DNA from: Paenibacillus phytorum | GTDB lineage: Bacteria; Bacillota; Bacilli; Paenibacillales; NBRC-103111 | DNA: 64,000 bases | Assembly: GCF_013141715.1 (NCBI RefSeq) | Contig: NZ_WHOA01000023.1 | Coordinates: 62,001-126,000 of the forward strand | Reading direction: 5' to 3' | In this document: piece after piece, positions 8,779 to 18,360 of the stretch | Numbering within the stretch: the first letter of the stretch is position 1 | Layout: every line of letters starts with the position of its first letter | Notes under the pieces: model-generated | The model's input: only the letters and a program-made list of their open reading frames with translations | Told to the model about the DNA's origin: nothing | The model's database searches: none | Position numbers and translations under genes: made by a program

Positions 8779-8927
8779 GATCGTATTTCCTCCTTGAGCT
8801 TTCCTTGAGAAAGCTTTCTTCATAATTGAAATGTGAAACAGATACTAAGTTCGTGTCATTATCCATAATCATCATATTGTGCATCTGCCCATTTGGTGAC
8901 TGGTTATTGCCGAATTATCCCAAACAA

Positions 8928-8953
8928 AAAAAAGCCCCATTGGGAGCTTACGT
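8928..8953 (-). terminator. Terminator of the response regulator gene
   Basis: AAGCTCCC pairs with GGGGCTT and is followed by eight T on the minus strand. It overlaps the stop codon. Confidence 0.8.
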
Positions 8954-9634
8954 AAGTAGAAATTTATAACCGACACCCCAAACCGTCTTAATATATTTCG
9001 GTTCTTTGGGATCAGCTTCTATTTTTTTGCGAAGGTTTGCGATATGTACATCGATTGCACGTTCAGTTACATAGGAATCGAAACCACGGACCCGGTTTAA
9101 AAGCTCCTCCCGGCTGTATACTCGTCCTTGATTCTGCCAAAAAAGTTTCATAATTTCAAATTCAGAGAAAGTGGTCTCAATGATTTTGCTATGTACAAAA
9201 AGACAGCGCTTCTCTAGATCCAGATGAACGATTTGCTCGGCCGAAGCAGTTGATTGAGCTGGCGGAGGAAAAGCATGTGAACGTCGCAGTAATGCTTGTA
9301 TTCTTGCTGACAGTTCCCTCATTGAGAATGGTTTACATAGGTAATCATCAGCGCCAGTTTGCAGACCTTTGACGCGATCGGAGACCTCATTTTTGGCGGA
9401 TACCATAAGAATGGGGATGGTTGACGAATTTCGGAAGTCTGTGCATAGCTGAATCCCGTCAACATCAGGCAGCATAATATCAAGCACGATGACATCGGGT
9501 TCGAAATCTCGGAATAACATTTCGCCTTGACGTCCAGTTTCCGCACGCATAACTTGATAGCCTTCTTCGTACAAATAAATCGACATCATTTCACCAATGC
9601 TTAAATCATCTTCAATAATTAAAATTTTAGACAT
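8948..9634 (-). CDS. OmpR/PhoB-family response regulator (orphan)
   Basis: A 228-residue two-component regulator. The receiver domain (about 1-118) has acidic residues EDD near the start, the phosphoacceptor in VIVLDIMLPDVDG, and the conserved Lys in LCKPF. A C-terminal winged-helix DNA-binding domain contains SREELLNRVRG and ERAIDVHIANLRKKIE, and ends VWGVGYKF. AGGAGG before ATG 9634 sets the start. No histidine kinase is next to it; flanking genes are gerQ and urtE, so its partner and signal are unknown. Confidence 0.92.
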   Translation of the reverse strand: MSKILIIEDDLSIGEMMSIYLYEEGYQVMRAETGRQGEMLFRDFEPDVIVLDIMLPDVDGIQLCTDFRNSSTIPILMVSAKNEVSDRVKGLQTGADDYLCKPFSMRELSARIQALLRRSHAFPPPAQSTASAEQIVHLDLEKRCLFVHSKIIETTFSEFEIMKLFWQNQGRVYSREELLNRVRGFDSYVTERAIDVHIANLRKKIEADPKEPKYIKTVWGVGYKFLLT

Positions 9635-9770
9635 AAACGTTCCCCCCTCCTTTTCCTTCCAAAGGTTCGGTGCTCGATATGCCGGACGCAACATTCGATC
9701 CTATATATGCATGTTATCATTATCCATTTTGTGACGTCCAGTTTAACTTCATAATTAGTTCCTACGTATG

Positions 9771-9830
9771 AAAAAAAAGAAGCTGGAAGGTACTTGACGC
9801 CTAATTACATAGGTCAAGTAATCCAGCTTC
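9771..9830 (-). terminator. Terminator of the urt operon
   Basis: A long stem: GAAGCTGGA with the inner ACTTGACC arm pairs with the complementary half, followed by a run of eight T on the minus strand. It is the only strong terminator after urtE. Confidence 0.85.
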
Positions 9831-9859
9831 CATCTATAATGTGAGTCTAATAAGGAGAA

Positions 9860-10555
9860 TCATACCGTTAAATGCTTTCGGACTTGATCTTCGCTCAAAT
9901 GCTCGGCATAACCTTCGGCGGCTATTGTCCCCCGGTCTAATACATAATAGTAATCGGCGATGCTTGTAGCGAACTCTAAGCTTTGTTCGACCAGCAATAC
10001 GGCAATTTCTCGACTGCGCTTGATTGATTCTATGATGGCTTCAATCTCCATGACAATAGAAGGCTGGATGCCCTCCATCGGCTCATCCAGCAGCAGTAGC
10101 TTGGGGCCTGGGGCTAAGGCACGGGCTATCGCTAATTGCTGCTGCTGCCCGCCGCTGAGGTCGCCTCCTTTGCGGTGAAGCATTTGACGAAGCACGGGGA
10201 AGGTGTCGAAGAGAGAATCAGGGAGCTTTTTTCTTCCATCTGTTGCAGCTTCAAGTCCAAGCAGCAGGTTTTCCTCGACCGTAAGCTGTGGGAAAATCTC
10301 CCGCCCTTGCGGCACGTAGCCGATCCCTAATTTGGCTCGTCGATCTGGTGGGAAGGACGTTATGTTCCGTTCGTTATAATGGATCGTGCCGGACTTCGGC
10401 TGAATGAGTCCCATAATGCTCTTCATGAGTGTGGATTTCCCTACACCGTTGCGGCCCATTAGACAAACGATTTGCCCAGGCTTCACCTTAAGGTTGACAT
10501 GGCGTACAACCATACTCTCGCCGTAACCGGCTTCTATCTTTTGAAGGTTAAGCAC
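9860..10555 (-). CDS. urtE: Urea ABC transporter ATP-binding protein UrtE
   Basis: A 231-residue ATPase of the branched-chain amino acid/urea (HAAT) importer class. Walker A is GRNGVGKST, the signature LSGGQQQQLAIARAL, and Walker B LLLLDEPMEGIQPS. The E(G/N)IQPS form after Walker B is typical of UrtE. GTG 10555 is chosen because GGAAGGAGAG lies upstream inside urtD and the protein then begins LNLQKIEAGYGES; a much longer upstream extension has no ribosome site. It overlaps urtD by 8 bp, suggesting translational coupling. Confidence 0.93.
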   Translation of the reverse strand: MLNLQKIEAGYGESMVVRHVNLKVKPGQIVCLMGRNGVGKSTLMKSIMGLIQPKSGTIHYNERNITSFPPDRRAKLGIGYVPQGREIFPQLTVEENLLLGLEAATDGRKKLPDSLFDTFPVLRQMLHRKGGDLSGGQQQQLAIARALAPGPKLLLLDEPMEGIQPSIVMEIEAIIESIKRSREIAVLLVEQSLEFATSIADYYYVLDRGTIAAEGYAEHLSEDQVRKHLTV

Positions 10556-11339
10556 CGCGTTCCACTCTCCTTCCAAGATAAACTTCAGCAACCTTATCAT
10601 CATTCTGAATATCCTGCATCGTGCCTTCCCGAAGCACGGTGCCTTCATGAAGTACCGTGACTGTTCTAGCGAATTGGCGAACAAACTCCATGTCGTGTTC
10701 AACTACGATGATCGTCTGATTAGCCGCTATTTCGTGCAGCAGCTCACCTGTTTTCTCGGTTTCGCTATCTGTCATGCCAGCGGCAGGTTCGTCCAGCAGC
10801 AGTAGATCGGGCTCCTGCATGAGCAGCATCCCGATTTCAAGCCACTGTTTCTCGCCGTGAGAAAGTGACCCTGCGCGCTCTTTGACTTTGCTTTGCAGGC
10901 CAATCATCTCGAGTCGGAGATGCAAGCGGTCTCGCTGTTCACTCGTCGTCTTGGTCCATAGAGCGCTAAGGAGTCCGCGCTGCTGTTTCATAGAAAGAGC
11001 CAAATTTTCAAAAACGGTTAATGTTGAGAAGACGGAAGGTGCTTGGAATTTACGTCCAATGCCGAGCTGTGCAATTTGGTGTTCTTGGTGCTTGGTAAGA
11101 TCAATTGATTCTTTGAAATAAACGTGACCTTGCGAAGGCTTCACTTTCCCGCAAATGACATCTAAGAGCGTTGTTTTGCCTGCTCCGTTCGGCCCAATGA
11201 GAAACCGAAGCTCTCCATATTGCAAGGAAAAGTCCAGATTGCGTAAGGCTTTAAAACCGTCAAAGCTCACTTCAAGCCCTTTAACGCTAAGGATTTTCTC
11301 TCCGGTTACAGGTTGTTTTTTCGCTAATTGTCCTAGCAT
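10548..11339 (-). CDS. urtD: Urea ABC transporter ATP-binding protein UrtD
   Basis: A 263-residue ATPase partner of UrtE. Walker A is GPNGAGKTT, the signature LSHGEKQWLEIGM, and Walker B LLLLDEPAAGMTDSE. The conserved GIGRKFQAPSVF segment separates UrtD from LivG. ATG 11339 has a GAAGGGGG ribosome site. It lies third to last in urtABCDE, 49 bp after urtC. Confidence 0.94.
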   Translation of the reverse strand: MLGQLAKKQPVTGEKILSVKGLEVSFDGFKALRNLDFSLQYGELRFLIGPNGAGKTTLLDVICGKVKPSQGHVYFKESIDLTKHQEHQIAQLGIGRKFQAPSVFSTLTVFENLALSMKQQRGLLSALWTKTTSEQRDRLHLRLEMIGLQSKVKERAGSLSHGEKQWLEIGMLLMQEPDLLLLDEPAAGMTDSETEKTGELLHEIAANQTIIVVEHDMEFVRQFARTVTVLHEGTVLREGTMQDIQNDDKVAEVYLGRRVERGA

Positions 11340-11388
11340 TGGGATGTTCCCCCTTCAAGTTTCATAACATTAAAGATTTGGTGTATGG

Positions 11389-12477
11389 TCAGCTTGCTTC
11401 ATGCGATGAAGAAATCGGCTTAGGAAGCATGGGTTTTTTCCAATTGGAGGTGTAGTGTGTGATCGTACCGACGATACCTTTGGGCAGCAGCAGTACAACA
11501 ATAATGAACATGGCTCCGAGCATAATCGGCCACCAAGCAGGGTAAGCTTCGCTAAACGTTGTTTTGGCTGCGTTGGTGATTAACGCTCCAAGAACGGCGC
11601 CTCCGATCGTTGCACGCCCCCCGATAGCCACCCAAAGAACCATCTCAATCGAAGGGACAATGCCCATTTGTGCGGGTGAGATAATGCCTTCCTGAAGGAC
11701 GAAGAGCACACCGGCAAGTCCGGCTAATCCGGCTGAAGCGCAGTAAATGAATACTTTATAAGTGACTGGATTGTAGCCAATAAAGCGAACCCGATTTTCA
11801 CCATCACGAATGGCCGTGAGAATGTTCCCCATACGGCTGGTGACGAGTAGACTGCATAGGATAAGAACGACAACAACAACAGCTAAAGTGAGATAGAAAA
11901 ATAATAGTTTCGTAGATTGTGATTGCAGGTTTAATCCAAGAAAGGTGGTGAAATTGGTTAGTCCGTTAGTTCCGCCTGTATAGCCTTGTTGGCCAACGAA
12001 TAACGTTACGGTAATAATGACCAACGCCTGTGACAAAATGGAGAAGAAAGCACCTTTAATGCGGTTGCGGAATGTAAAATATCCTAAGATGAACGCGACG
12101 ATCATTGGAACAATGAGGGCAAGAAGGAATGCAGCGCCTGCATGTTGGAAAGGAACCCAGAACCAGGGGAGGCTTTCAACACCGCTCCATGACATGAAAT
12201 CCGGCAGTTGGTCTGGCGTCGCGGCAAGCTTAAGATGCATAGCCATACAATAAGCGCCAAGTCCAAAGTAGACGCCATGGCCAAGGCTAAGAATACCGGT
12301 ATAGCCCCAAATAAGATCAATTCCCATAGCAATGATGGCATAAGCGAGAAACTTGCCAAGTAGGGAAAGTCGGAAGTCTGACATGAACAGAGGAGCCAGA
12401 GCGATAGCGATCAAAAAAACGGAATAGACGATCAATTTAAGCTTGGATTGTCCCGTTAAGAGCATGGAAGATGCCAC
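11389..12477 (-). CDS. urtC: Urea ABC transporter permease UrtC
   Basis: A 362-residue LivM-type permease with about nine to ten membrane segments. GIDLIWGYTGILSLGHGVYFGLGAY is the hallmark region; later GYNPVTYKVF and GGRATIGGAVLGA are also typical. The start is uncertain: GTG 12477 gives 362 residues, but the ribosome site AAAGGAT is very close to it; ATG 12465 (MLLTGQSK) is an alternative. The gene begins about 10 bp after urtB ends. Confidence 0.93.
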   Translation of the reverse strand: MASSMLLTGQSKLKLIVYSVFLIAIALAPLFMSDFRLSLLGKFLAYAIIAMGIDLIWGYTGILSLGHGVYFGLGAYCMAMHLKLAATPDQLPDFMSWSGVESLPWFWVPFQHAGAAFLLALIVPMIVAFILGYFTFRNRIKGAFFSILSQALVIITVTLFVGQQGYTGGTNGLTNFTTFLGLNLQSQSTKLLFFYLTLAVVVVVLILCSLLVTSRMGNILTAIRDGENRVRFIGYNPVTYKVFIYCASAGLAGLAGVLFVLQEGIISPAQMGIVPSIEMVLWVAIGGRATIGGAVLGALITNAAKTTFSEAYPAWWPIMLGAMFIIVVLLLPKGIVGTITHYTSNWKKPMLPKPISSSHEAS

Positions 12478-12486
12478 ATCCTTTCT

Positions 12487-13392
12487 TCAATCTAAGGATC
12501 TTGAACGGATCGTCACAAGTCCCATCGGTTTCCACTGCAAGAAGGCGATTATAAGTGTGAAAACAAGCACTTTTCCGAGTGTAGCACTTGTTGTATATTC
12601 CAAAGCTGTATTGAAAACCCCAATACCTAATGCTCCTGCTACGGTTCCAATCAGCTTACCAATGCCACCAAGTACAACAACCATGAACGCATCCACAATA
12701 TAATAAGTGCCTATAGTTGGTCCAATGGGTCCAAGCAGCGTTAAGGCGCATCCGGCAATTCCTGCCATTGCGGAGCCAAAAGCGAAGGACTGAGCATCTA
12801 CTCTTCGTGTGGAAATACCAAGACAAGCAGCCATTTCACGATTTTGCATAACAGCTCTCATGCGTCTTCCTCCGGCAGAGTGGTACAGGTACATATAAAT
12901 CACCAAGATACAAAGCGCAACCAAAGCAATAATAAAGAGGCGCTTGTAGGGGAGAATGAGGTCGGCCGATAAATGAAGTCCGCCTTCCAACCACTCGGGT
13001 GCTTTAACTGCAACATTAGGAGCACCGAAGATGGTGCGTGCAAGCTGTTGCAAGACAAGGCTTACTCCCCAAGTAGCAAGCAGGCTGTCTAACGGTCTGC
13101 CGTACATGAATCGAATGAGAAAAACTTCGAGCAGCCAGCCAACGAAGAAGGCTACCGCAAAGGCAACGCCTAACGACACGATGAAATACCATCCGAAAGC
13201 GGAGGCCGGTAGAAACTTCTGGAACCACTGCTGGACTAGATAAGCCATGTAGGCACCAATCATGATGAATTCGCCATGTGCCATATTCATAACATTCATC
13301 AAGCCGAATGTAATCGCAAGACCGATGGCAATCAACAACAGAATGGAGCTAAGGCTTAGACCGTTAAATAATTGTAGAAGCAGCAGACTCAT
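12487..13392 (-). CDS. urtB: Urea ABC transporter permease UrtB
   Basis: A 301-residue LivH-type permease. Family features are AITFGLMNVMNMAHGEFIMIGAY near the N-terminus and the late GGIGKLIGTVAGAL. ATG 13392 is supported by GGGAGGG eight bases upstream; the longer frame to 13425 has no site. It is separated from urtA by a 173-bp spacer with two hairpins, so it may be expressed at a lower level than urtA. Confidence 0.94.
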   Translation of the reverse strand: MSLLLLQLFNGLSLSSILLLIAIGLAITFGLMNVMNMAHGEFIMIGAYMAYLVQQWFQKFLPASAFGWYFIVSLGVAFAVAFFVGWLLEVFLIRFMYGRPLDSLLATWGVSLVLQQLARTIFGAPNVAVKAPEWLEGGLHLSADLILPYKRLFIIALVALCILVIYMYLYHSAGGRRMRAVMQNREMAACLGISTRRVDAQSFAFGSAMAGIAGCALTLLGPIGPTIGTYYIVDAFMVVVLGGIGKLIGTVAGALGIGVFNTALEYTTSATLGKVLVFTLIIAFLQWKPMGLVTIRSRSLD

Positions 13393-13426
13393 GATAATCC
13401 CTCCCAGTAAACCCCAAGTAAACAAA

Positions 13427-13466
13427 ATAAACGTCTACGCCGTCCTTCTTGGACGGGGGCGTTTAT
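13427..13466. repeat. Dispersed hairpin repeat, copy C (in urtA-urtB spacer)
   Basis: Outer arms ATAAACG (13427-13433) and CGTTTAT (13460-13466) enclose a perfect inner hairpin CCGTCC-TTCTT-GGACGG (13440-13456). The architecture is the same as the copy at 25455-25494 although the rest of that repeat is absent. It lies in the transcribed urtA-urtB spacer, so it would be present in the mRNA. Confidence 0.7.
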
Positions 13467-13524
13467 CCAGAAATATAGCCGACTTATCGTGTGAAACATA
13501 TAAATTCTTATATTTTGGTGAAAT

Positions 13525-13550
13525 CCAGGACTGCCCTTAGGCAGTCCTGG
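13525..13550 (-). promoter_or_regulatory. Intercistronic hairpin after urtA
   Basis: CCAGGACTGCC (13525-13535) and GGCAGTCCTGG (13540-13550), a perfect 11-bp stem with a 4-base loop, 15 bp past the urtA stop. It is followed on the minus strand by only a short ATTT, not a real T-run. It is likely an mRNA-stabilising or partial terminator structure that keeps the solute-binding protein in excess over the permeases. Confidence 0.7.
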
Positions 13551-13565
13551 CCCCAATAACTAACT

Positions 13566-14840
13566 TTATTTTTTCGTTACTTCTCCGCCCCAAGGGTATG
13601 TTTTGAGAAAAGGATCTGGTTTGAGTGGTTGGCCGGAGTTCCATATTTCTTTGATTTGGCCATCAGCCGTAATTTGACCGATACGTGCCGTTTTGGAAAT
13701 ATGTTGATTCTCTCCATCAATAACCACTTTACCTTCAGGGGCGTTAAACTCGATACCTTTGGCAGCGGCTTTCACTTTCTCTACATCAAAGGATCCTGCT
13801 TTCTTAACAGCAGCTGCCCATAAGTAAACGGCCGTGTAACCAGCTTCGATCGGATCATCCGTAACACGGTCTTTACCGTATTTAGCTTTGTAAGCTTCAA
13901 CGAATTTTTTGTTCTCAGGTGTATCTGTTGTTTGGTAGTAATTCCAAGCTGTATAGTGTCCATCTAGGACAGACGCTCCAATACCACGAACCTCTTCCTC
14001 CGCGATACTTACGGACATTGTTGTTAGATCTTTGGATGAAATGCCTGCATCTTTCAATTGCTTGAAGAAGGCTACGTTACTGTCGCCGTTCAGCGTATTG
14101 AAAATGACATCTGGTTTCTCTTTTTTGATTTTACTAATGATTGTATTGTAGTCCGTGTGTCCAAGTGGTGTGTATTCTTCGGCAACAAGCGATCCGCCTT
14201 CAGCTTTCAACTGCTCTTTAATAATTTTGTTGGCTGTTCTTGGAAAGACATAATCGGAACCAAGAAGGTAGAATTTCTTGCCTTTGTTTTGAAGAAGCCA
14301 AGTTACCGCGGGGATAATTTGTTGGTTCGTTGTTGCGCCAATGTAGAAGATATTAGGTGATGATTCCACGCCTTCATACTGCACCGGATACCACAGCAAT
14401 CCTTTGTTTTGTTCGACGACCGGAAGCACGGCTTTGCGGCTGGCAGATGTCCAGCAGCCAAAGATGGTTACGACGCTGTCTTTTTGCAGTAACTTCTTAG
14501 TTTTCTCTGCAAAAGTCGGCCAATCGGATGCACCGTCTTCAATCACGGGCTTGATTATTTTACCTAAGAGTCCCCCAGCTGCATTAATTTCGTCAATCGC
14601 CATAAGTTCAGCATCTCTTACAGACACCTCGCTTATGGACATCGTGCCTGTTAGTGAGTGAAGAATCCCAACAGGTACCGTTTCATCCTTCGTCTCCGCC
14701 TTAGCTTCAGCGGCTTTGGTCGCCATAGGTGTAGTTGTCGTGGATGTAGTTGGCTCTGTCTTTGCACAGCCAGCCATGACCATCATCAAAGCCATACTCA
14801 AAGCGACTGTGAGCTTACCTTTGTTTCGTATCTCTCTCAT
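13566..14840 (-). CDS. urtA: Urea ABC transporter substrate-binding lipoprotein UrtA
   Basis: A 424-residue extracellular solute-binding lipoprotein. A lipoprotein signal with a basic start (MREIRNKGK), hydrophobic core and lipobox M-A-G-C is seen at about residues 21-25. The mature part matches the urea/amide-binding HAAT class: [35 protein letters not shown] and [22 protein letters not shown] 14840 has AGGGAG upstream. First gene of the operon; a GlnR/TnrA box lies 70 bp upstream. Confidence 0.95.
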   Translation of the reverse strand: MREIRNKGKLTVALSMALMMVMAGCAKTEPTTSTTTTPMATKAAEAKAETKDETVPVGILHSLTGTMSISEVSVRDAELMAIDEINAAGGLLGKIIKPVIEDGASDWPTFAEKTKKLLQKDSVVTIFGCWTSASRKAVLPVVEQNKGLLWYPVQYEGVESSPNIFYIGATTNQQIIPAVTWLLQNKGKKFYLLGSDYVFPRTANKIIKEQLKAEGGSLVAEEYTPLGHTDYNTIISKIKKEKPDVIFNTLNGDSNVAFFKQLKDAGISSKDLTTMSVSIAEEEVRGIGASVLDGHYTAWNYYQTTDTPENKKFVEAYKAKYGKDRVTDDPIEAGYTAVYLWAAAVKKAGSFDVEKVKAAAKGIEFNAPEGKVVIDGENQHISKTARIGQITADGQIKEIWNSGQPLKPDPFLKTYPWGGEVTKK

Positions 14841-14874
14841 TCACGTCCCACTCCCTTTGCTTACAAGATTTGGA

Positions 14875-14903
14875 TTACAACGCTTATGATAAAGTGCAAA
14901 ACA
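14875..14903 (-). promoter_or_regulatory. Candidate urtA promoter
   Basis: On the minus strand TGTTTT (14903-14898) and TGTAAT (14880-14875) are separated by 17 bp. The -35 is poor, as expected of an activated promoter. The predicted start at about 14868 would place the GlnR/TnrA box centre near -50. Confidence 0.55.
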
Positions 14904-14909
14904 AGCCAG

Positions 14910-14926
14910 TGTCAATATAGATGACA
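14910..14926. promoter_or_regulatory. GlnR/TnrA box on the urtA side
   Basis: TGTCAATATAGATGACA matches TGTNA-N7-TNACA at every fixed position. It is centred at 14918, about 50 bp from the predicted urtA start site. Confidence 0.85.
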
Positions 14927-15025
14927 TCAATTAAAGCTTTTTTGGTAAAAATGCACAAGGGTTAGCCACTTCTTTGTGAAAATCACATAAAATACGGAAA
15001 ATGACTTCAAGAATCGTTGCTTTAA

Positions 15026-15042
15026 TGTCAATATATCTAACA
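15026..15042. promoter_or_regulatory. GlnR/TnrA box on the ureA side
   Basis: TGTCAATATATCTAACA matches TGTNA-N7-TNACA at every fixed position. It ends 8 bp before the ureA -35 and is centred about 51 bp upstream of the predicted start site. That is the position known for TnrA-activated promoters in B. subtilis. Confidence 0.87.
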
Positions 15043-15049
15043 TAAATGA

Positions 15050-15078
15050 TTTACAATCCTAGAATACACGAATATAAT
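15050..15078 (+). promoter_or_regulatory. Sigma-A promoter of the ure operon
   Basis: TTTACA (15050-15055), 17 bp, then TATAAT (15073-15078). The start at about 15085 gives a short leader before ureA. Confidence 0.85.
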
Positions 15079-15123
15079 AAGGATAAAGGATTACCATTAT
15101 TCGGATTTTAATGAGGTGAAGAT

Positions 15124-15426
15124 GTGCATTTAACGGAGAGAGAAAAAGAAAAGCTGCTCATTACTGTGGCTGCAGATCTAGCACGCCGAAGACTTGCCAG
15201 AGGCTTGAAACTGAATTATCCCGAAAGCATAGCACTGCTAACATCCGAAATTATGGAAGGAGCAAGGGACGGATTAACCGTTGCTCAATTGATGGCATTC
15301 GGCACAACGATTCTGAGAGCGGAGCAAGTTATGGAAGGTGTGCCTCAAATGATTCATGAGGTTCAGGTAGAGGCTACGTTTCCCGATGGGACCAAATTAG
15401 TAACCGTACACGAACCAATAACCTAA
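15124..15426 (+). CDS. ureA: Urease subunit gamma
   Basis: A 100-residue structural subunit of urease, which hydrolyses urea to ammonia and carbamate. The start [13 protein letters not shown] and the segments [15 protein letters not shown] and [18 protein letters not shown] are diagnostic. GTG 15124 is used, with GAGGTGA upstream. First gene of ureABCFGD. Confidence 0.97.
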   Translation: MHLTEREKEKLLITVAADLARRRLARGLKLNYPESIALLTSEIMEGARDGLTVAQLMAFGTTILRAEQVMEGVPQMIHEVQVEATFPDGTKLVTVHEPIT

Positions 15427-15459
15427 CTATACAAATGCATAATCGAAAGGGGCGAGAAG

Positions 15460-15843
15460 ATGGTTCCAGGAGAATATCGAACAGTCAAGGGATATATTGA
15501 AATGAATATAGGAAGACAAACGATTGATCTTATCGTTACGAATACAGGAGATCGTCCCATTCAGGTCGGCTCGCATTTTCATTTTTTTGAAGTGAACAGA
15601 GCTTTGGACTTCTCGAGAGAACAAGCCTATGGCATGAGGTTGGACATTCCAGCGGGAACGGCTGTCCGTTTTGAGCCGGGAGAACAGAAACCTATTCAGT
15701 TAGTTGAACTTGGCGGAGCCAAACTTTCTTATGGACTAAATAACTTGAGTAAAGGCTTAGCAGCTAATGGAAATATGACAAGTGCTGCGAGAGAAAGATG
15801 GCAAGCATGGGAGGGAAAGCCCGGTGAATCGAATAGATCGTAA
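15460..15843 (+). CDS. ureB: Urease subunit beta
   Basis: A 127-residue structural subunit. The segments [21 protein letters not shown] and [20 protein letters not shown] are typical of UreB. ATG 15460 follows AAAGGGGCGAG. It lies 33 bp after ureA and overlaps ureC by 20 bp. Confidence 0.97.
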   Translation: MVPGEYRTVKGYIEMNIGRQTIDLIVTNTGDRPIQVGSHFHFFEVNRALDFSREQAYGMRLDIPAGTAVRFEPGEQKPIQLVELGGAKLSYGLNNLSKGLAANGNMTSAARERWQAWEGKPGESNRS

Positions 15844-17539
15844 AAGTTATGCGCTAATGTTCGGGCCTACTACGGGAGATGCCATTCGTTTGGCTGATAC
15901 CGAGCTATGGGCACAAATCGAGCATGATTACACCGTATACGGTGATGAATGTAAATTTGGCGGCGGCAAGGTCATTCGCGACGGGATGGGGCAATCCAGC
16001 AGTGCTACCCGCGATCAAGGTGTTTTGGATACCCTGATTACGAATGCTGTCATTATTGATCACTGGGGTATTGTCAAAGGTGACATCGGCATCAAGGATG
16101 GTCATATCGTGGGTATCGGTAAAGCGGGGAACCCGGACATTATGGATGGCGTGCATCCCAATATGATCGTTGGTGCAAGCACGGAAGTTATTGCAGGTGA
16201 AGGTAAAATTGTAACCGCAGGCGGGATCGACGCTCACATTCATTTTATTTGTCCCCAGCAAATTGAAACGGCGCTTTCCTCTGGCGTGACGACGATGATA
16301 GGTGGAGGGACAGGGCCTGCCACAGGGACGAATGCCACAACTTGTACACCAGGCGCATGGCACATGCAGCGTATGCTGGAGGCAGCTGAAGCTTTTCCAA
16401 TGAATCTGGGCTTTACGGGTAAAGGTAACGCTTCATTCCTAGCTCCGTTGACGGAACAAATAGAAGCGGGAGCTATTGGTTTGAAGCTTCATGAAGATTG
16501 GGGAACGACGCCGGCAGCAATCGATACTTGTCTCGAAGCAGCAGATCAATATGATGTTCAAGTAGCCATTCATACAGATACATTAAATGAAGCGGGATTT
16601 CTCGAGGATACACTGGCTGCCATCAAAGGCCGTACGATTCATACGTATCATACCGAAGGAGCAGGCGGGGGGCACGCGCCGGATATTATCCGTGCGGCTG
16701 CTGAGCTTAACGTACTACCGTCTTCGACAAACCCGACACGTCCGTATACGATCAATACCATTGAAGAGCATTTGGATATGCTCATGGTGTGTCATCACTT
16801 GGACAGCCGGATTCCCGAGGATGTTGCATTCGCGGATTCCCGGATTCGTCCGGAAACGATTGCTGCGGAAGATATTCTTCATGATCTAGGTGTGTTCAGT
16901 ATGTTGAGCTCAGATTCCCAGGCAATGGGGCGGGTCGGCGAGGTCATTATTCGGACATGGCAAACCGCCGATAAGATGAAGAAGCAGCGTGGACCGTTGG
17001 CTCCCGATACGGAAGATGGCGACAATTTCCGAATTAAACGTTACATCGCCAAATATACGATAAATCCGGCGATAACGCATGGTGTCTCGCACCTTGTCGG
17101 CTCCATTGAGCCTGGCAAATTCGCGGATCTTGTCATTTGGAACCCAATGTTCTTCGGGGTTAAGCCGGATCTAGTACTCAAAGGCGGCAGCATTGCTTAT
17201 GCGCAGATGGGAGATCCGAACGCTTCAATTCCAACACCGCAGCCTGTATTTGGGCGTCCGATGTTTGCTGCTTTTGGTAAAGCTTTGACGCAAAGTTCGA
17301 TTACTTTCGTCTCTCAAGCAGCATATGATCGTGGCATCGCTCAGAAATTAGGGCTGCAAAAGCGTGTCGAGCCTGTGAAAGGGTGTCGCCATATATCGAA
17401 GAAAGACATGATTCATAATAACGGAACGCCTTCTATAGAAGTAAACCCAGAGACCTACGAAGTGAAAGTTGATGGGGAAGCCATTACTTGTGAGCCGGCG
17501 ACCGAGCTGCCGATGGCGCAGTTATATTTCTTATTCTAA
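15824..17539 (+). CDS. ureC: Urease subunit alpha
   Basis: The 571-residue catalytic subunit with the dinickel centre. Metal ligands appear in the [11 protein letters not shown] motif, the carbamylated Lys lies in GLKLHEDWG, further His ligands are in [10 protein letters not shown] and [12 protein letters not shown], and the mobile-flap Cys-His pair is in MVCHHLD. The C-terminus ends in Phe, like other UreC. GTG 15824 is chosen since GGGAGGG lies upstream and the sequence then reads [15 protein letters not shown]; a longer frame would run inside ureB. Confidence 0.97.
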   Translation: MNRIDRKSYALMFGPTTGDAIRLADTELWAQIEHDYTVYGDECKFGGGKVIRDGMGQSSSATRDQGVLDTLITNAVIIDHWGIVKGDIGIKDGHIVGIGKAGNPDIMDGVHPNMIVGASTEVIAGEGKIVTAGGIDAHIHFICPQQIETALSSGVTTMIGGGTGPATGTNATTCTPGAWHMQRMLEAAEAFPMNLGFTGKGNASFLAPLTEQIEAGAIGLKLHEDWGTTPAAIDTCLEAADQYDVQVAIHTDTLNEAGFLEDTLAAIKGRTIHTYHTEGAGGGHAPDIIRAAAELNVLPSSTNPTRPYTINTIEEHLDMLMVCHHLDSRIPEDVAFADSRIRPETIAAEDILHDLGVFSMLSSDSQAMGRVGEVIIRTWQTADKMKKQRGPLAPDTEDGDNFRIKRYIAKYTINPAITHGVSHLVGSIEPGKFADLVIWNPMFFGVKPDLVLKGGSIAYAQMGDPNASIPTPQPVFGRPMFAAFGKALTQSSITFVSQAAYDRGIAQKLGLQKRVEPVKGCRHISKKDMIHNNGTPSIEVNPETYEVKVDGEAITCEPATELPMAQLYFLF

Positions 17540-17579
17540 AAGAATGGGAAGTCCCTGATCGAGGTGACGATATAAAGCG

Positions 17580-18305
17580 ATGACAACAAAGACAACGACA
17601 TTCATTGAAGAGATGACGCCGAGGTTTCATTGGCTCGCTTATCAGCAGCTTCTGGATTCAGCCTTGCCCATTGGCGGATTCTCTCATTCCTTTGGTTTGG
17701 AAACACTCGTACAGCAAGAACGATTAGTAACGATTGAAGAACTCGAAGCTTATATTCGCACGATGCTCGCGGGTAGCTGGGCAACGTCAGATGCATTGGT
17801 AATCAAAGCTGCCTATACCCATATTCCAAGACAGGAATGTGATCAGCTTTGGGAGATTGACCACATGCTGCATGTGCAGCGTGTATCGAGTGAAGCGAGG
17901 AGCGGCGTTCAAAAGATGGGCCGCAGGCTGCTCCAACTATCGCGCTCGATGTATCCAGATCTGAACTGGATGCCTCTGGACGAAGCTGTGAAAGCCGGCA
18001 ACTGCAGCTCCAATCATCCGATTGTCCATGGATGGGTGAGTTATCACCTTGGTGTGCCCTTACATCAAGCGGCGGAAGGCTATCTTTACAGCTGTATCAT
18101 GACCTCTATCAACAGCGCGCTTAGACTCATGTCCATGGGTCAAACCCAAGGACAAATTCTTCTTGCGAAGCTGCTGCCTTTGACCGGAAGCGAGTGGCAG
18201 CGTGTAGCGCATTTGGATCCCTTGGATGCGTATACGAATTCACCTGCCGCAGATTTGGCCATGATGCAGCACGAAACGCTGTATTCGCGATTATTCATGT
18301 CTTAA
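17580..18305 (+). CDS. ureF: Urease accessory protein UreF
   Basis: A 241-residue chaperone that, with UreD and UreG, forms the apo-urease activation complex. The [18 protein letters not shown] motif near the N-terminus and [19 protein letters not shown] near the C-terminus are typical. ATG 17580 has GAGGTGA 11 bases upstream; an internal Met at about residue 12 is a possible alternative. It directly follows ureC; no ureE lies between them. Confidence 0.93.
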   Translation: MTTKTTTFIEEMTPRFHWLAYQQLLDSALPIGGFSHSFGLETLVQQERLVTIEELEAYIRTMLAGSWATSDALVIKAAYTHIPRQECDQLWEIDHMLHVQRVSSEARSGVQKMGRRLLQLSRSMYPDLNWMPLDEAVKAGNCSSNHPIVHGWVSYHLGVPLHQAAEGYLYSCIMTSINSALRLMSMGQTQGQILLAKLLPLTGSEWQRVAHLDPLDAYTNSPAADLAMMQHETLYSRLFMS

Positions 18306-18360
18306 TGTTGTAACTCGTAAAGGCAATTATGCCCTAATCATAATTTTAGGAGGAATGACT

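Noticed and set aside
14975..14987. TGTGAAAATCACA as an Fnr/Crp or Rex site
   Set aside because: The spacer between TGTGA and TCACA is 3 bp, where Fnr/Crp need 6 and Rex needs a longer site.
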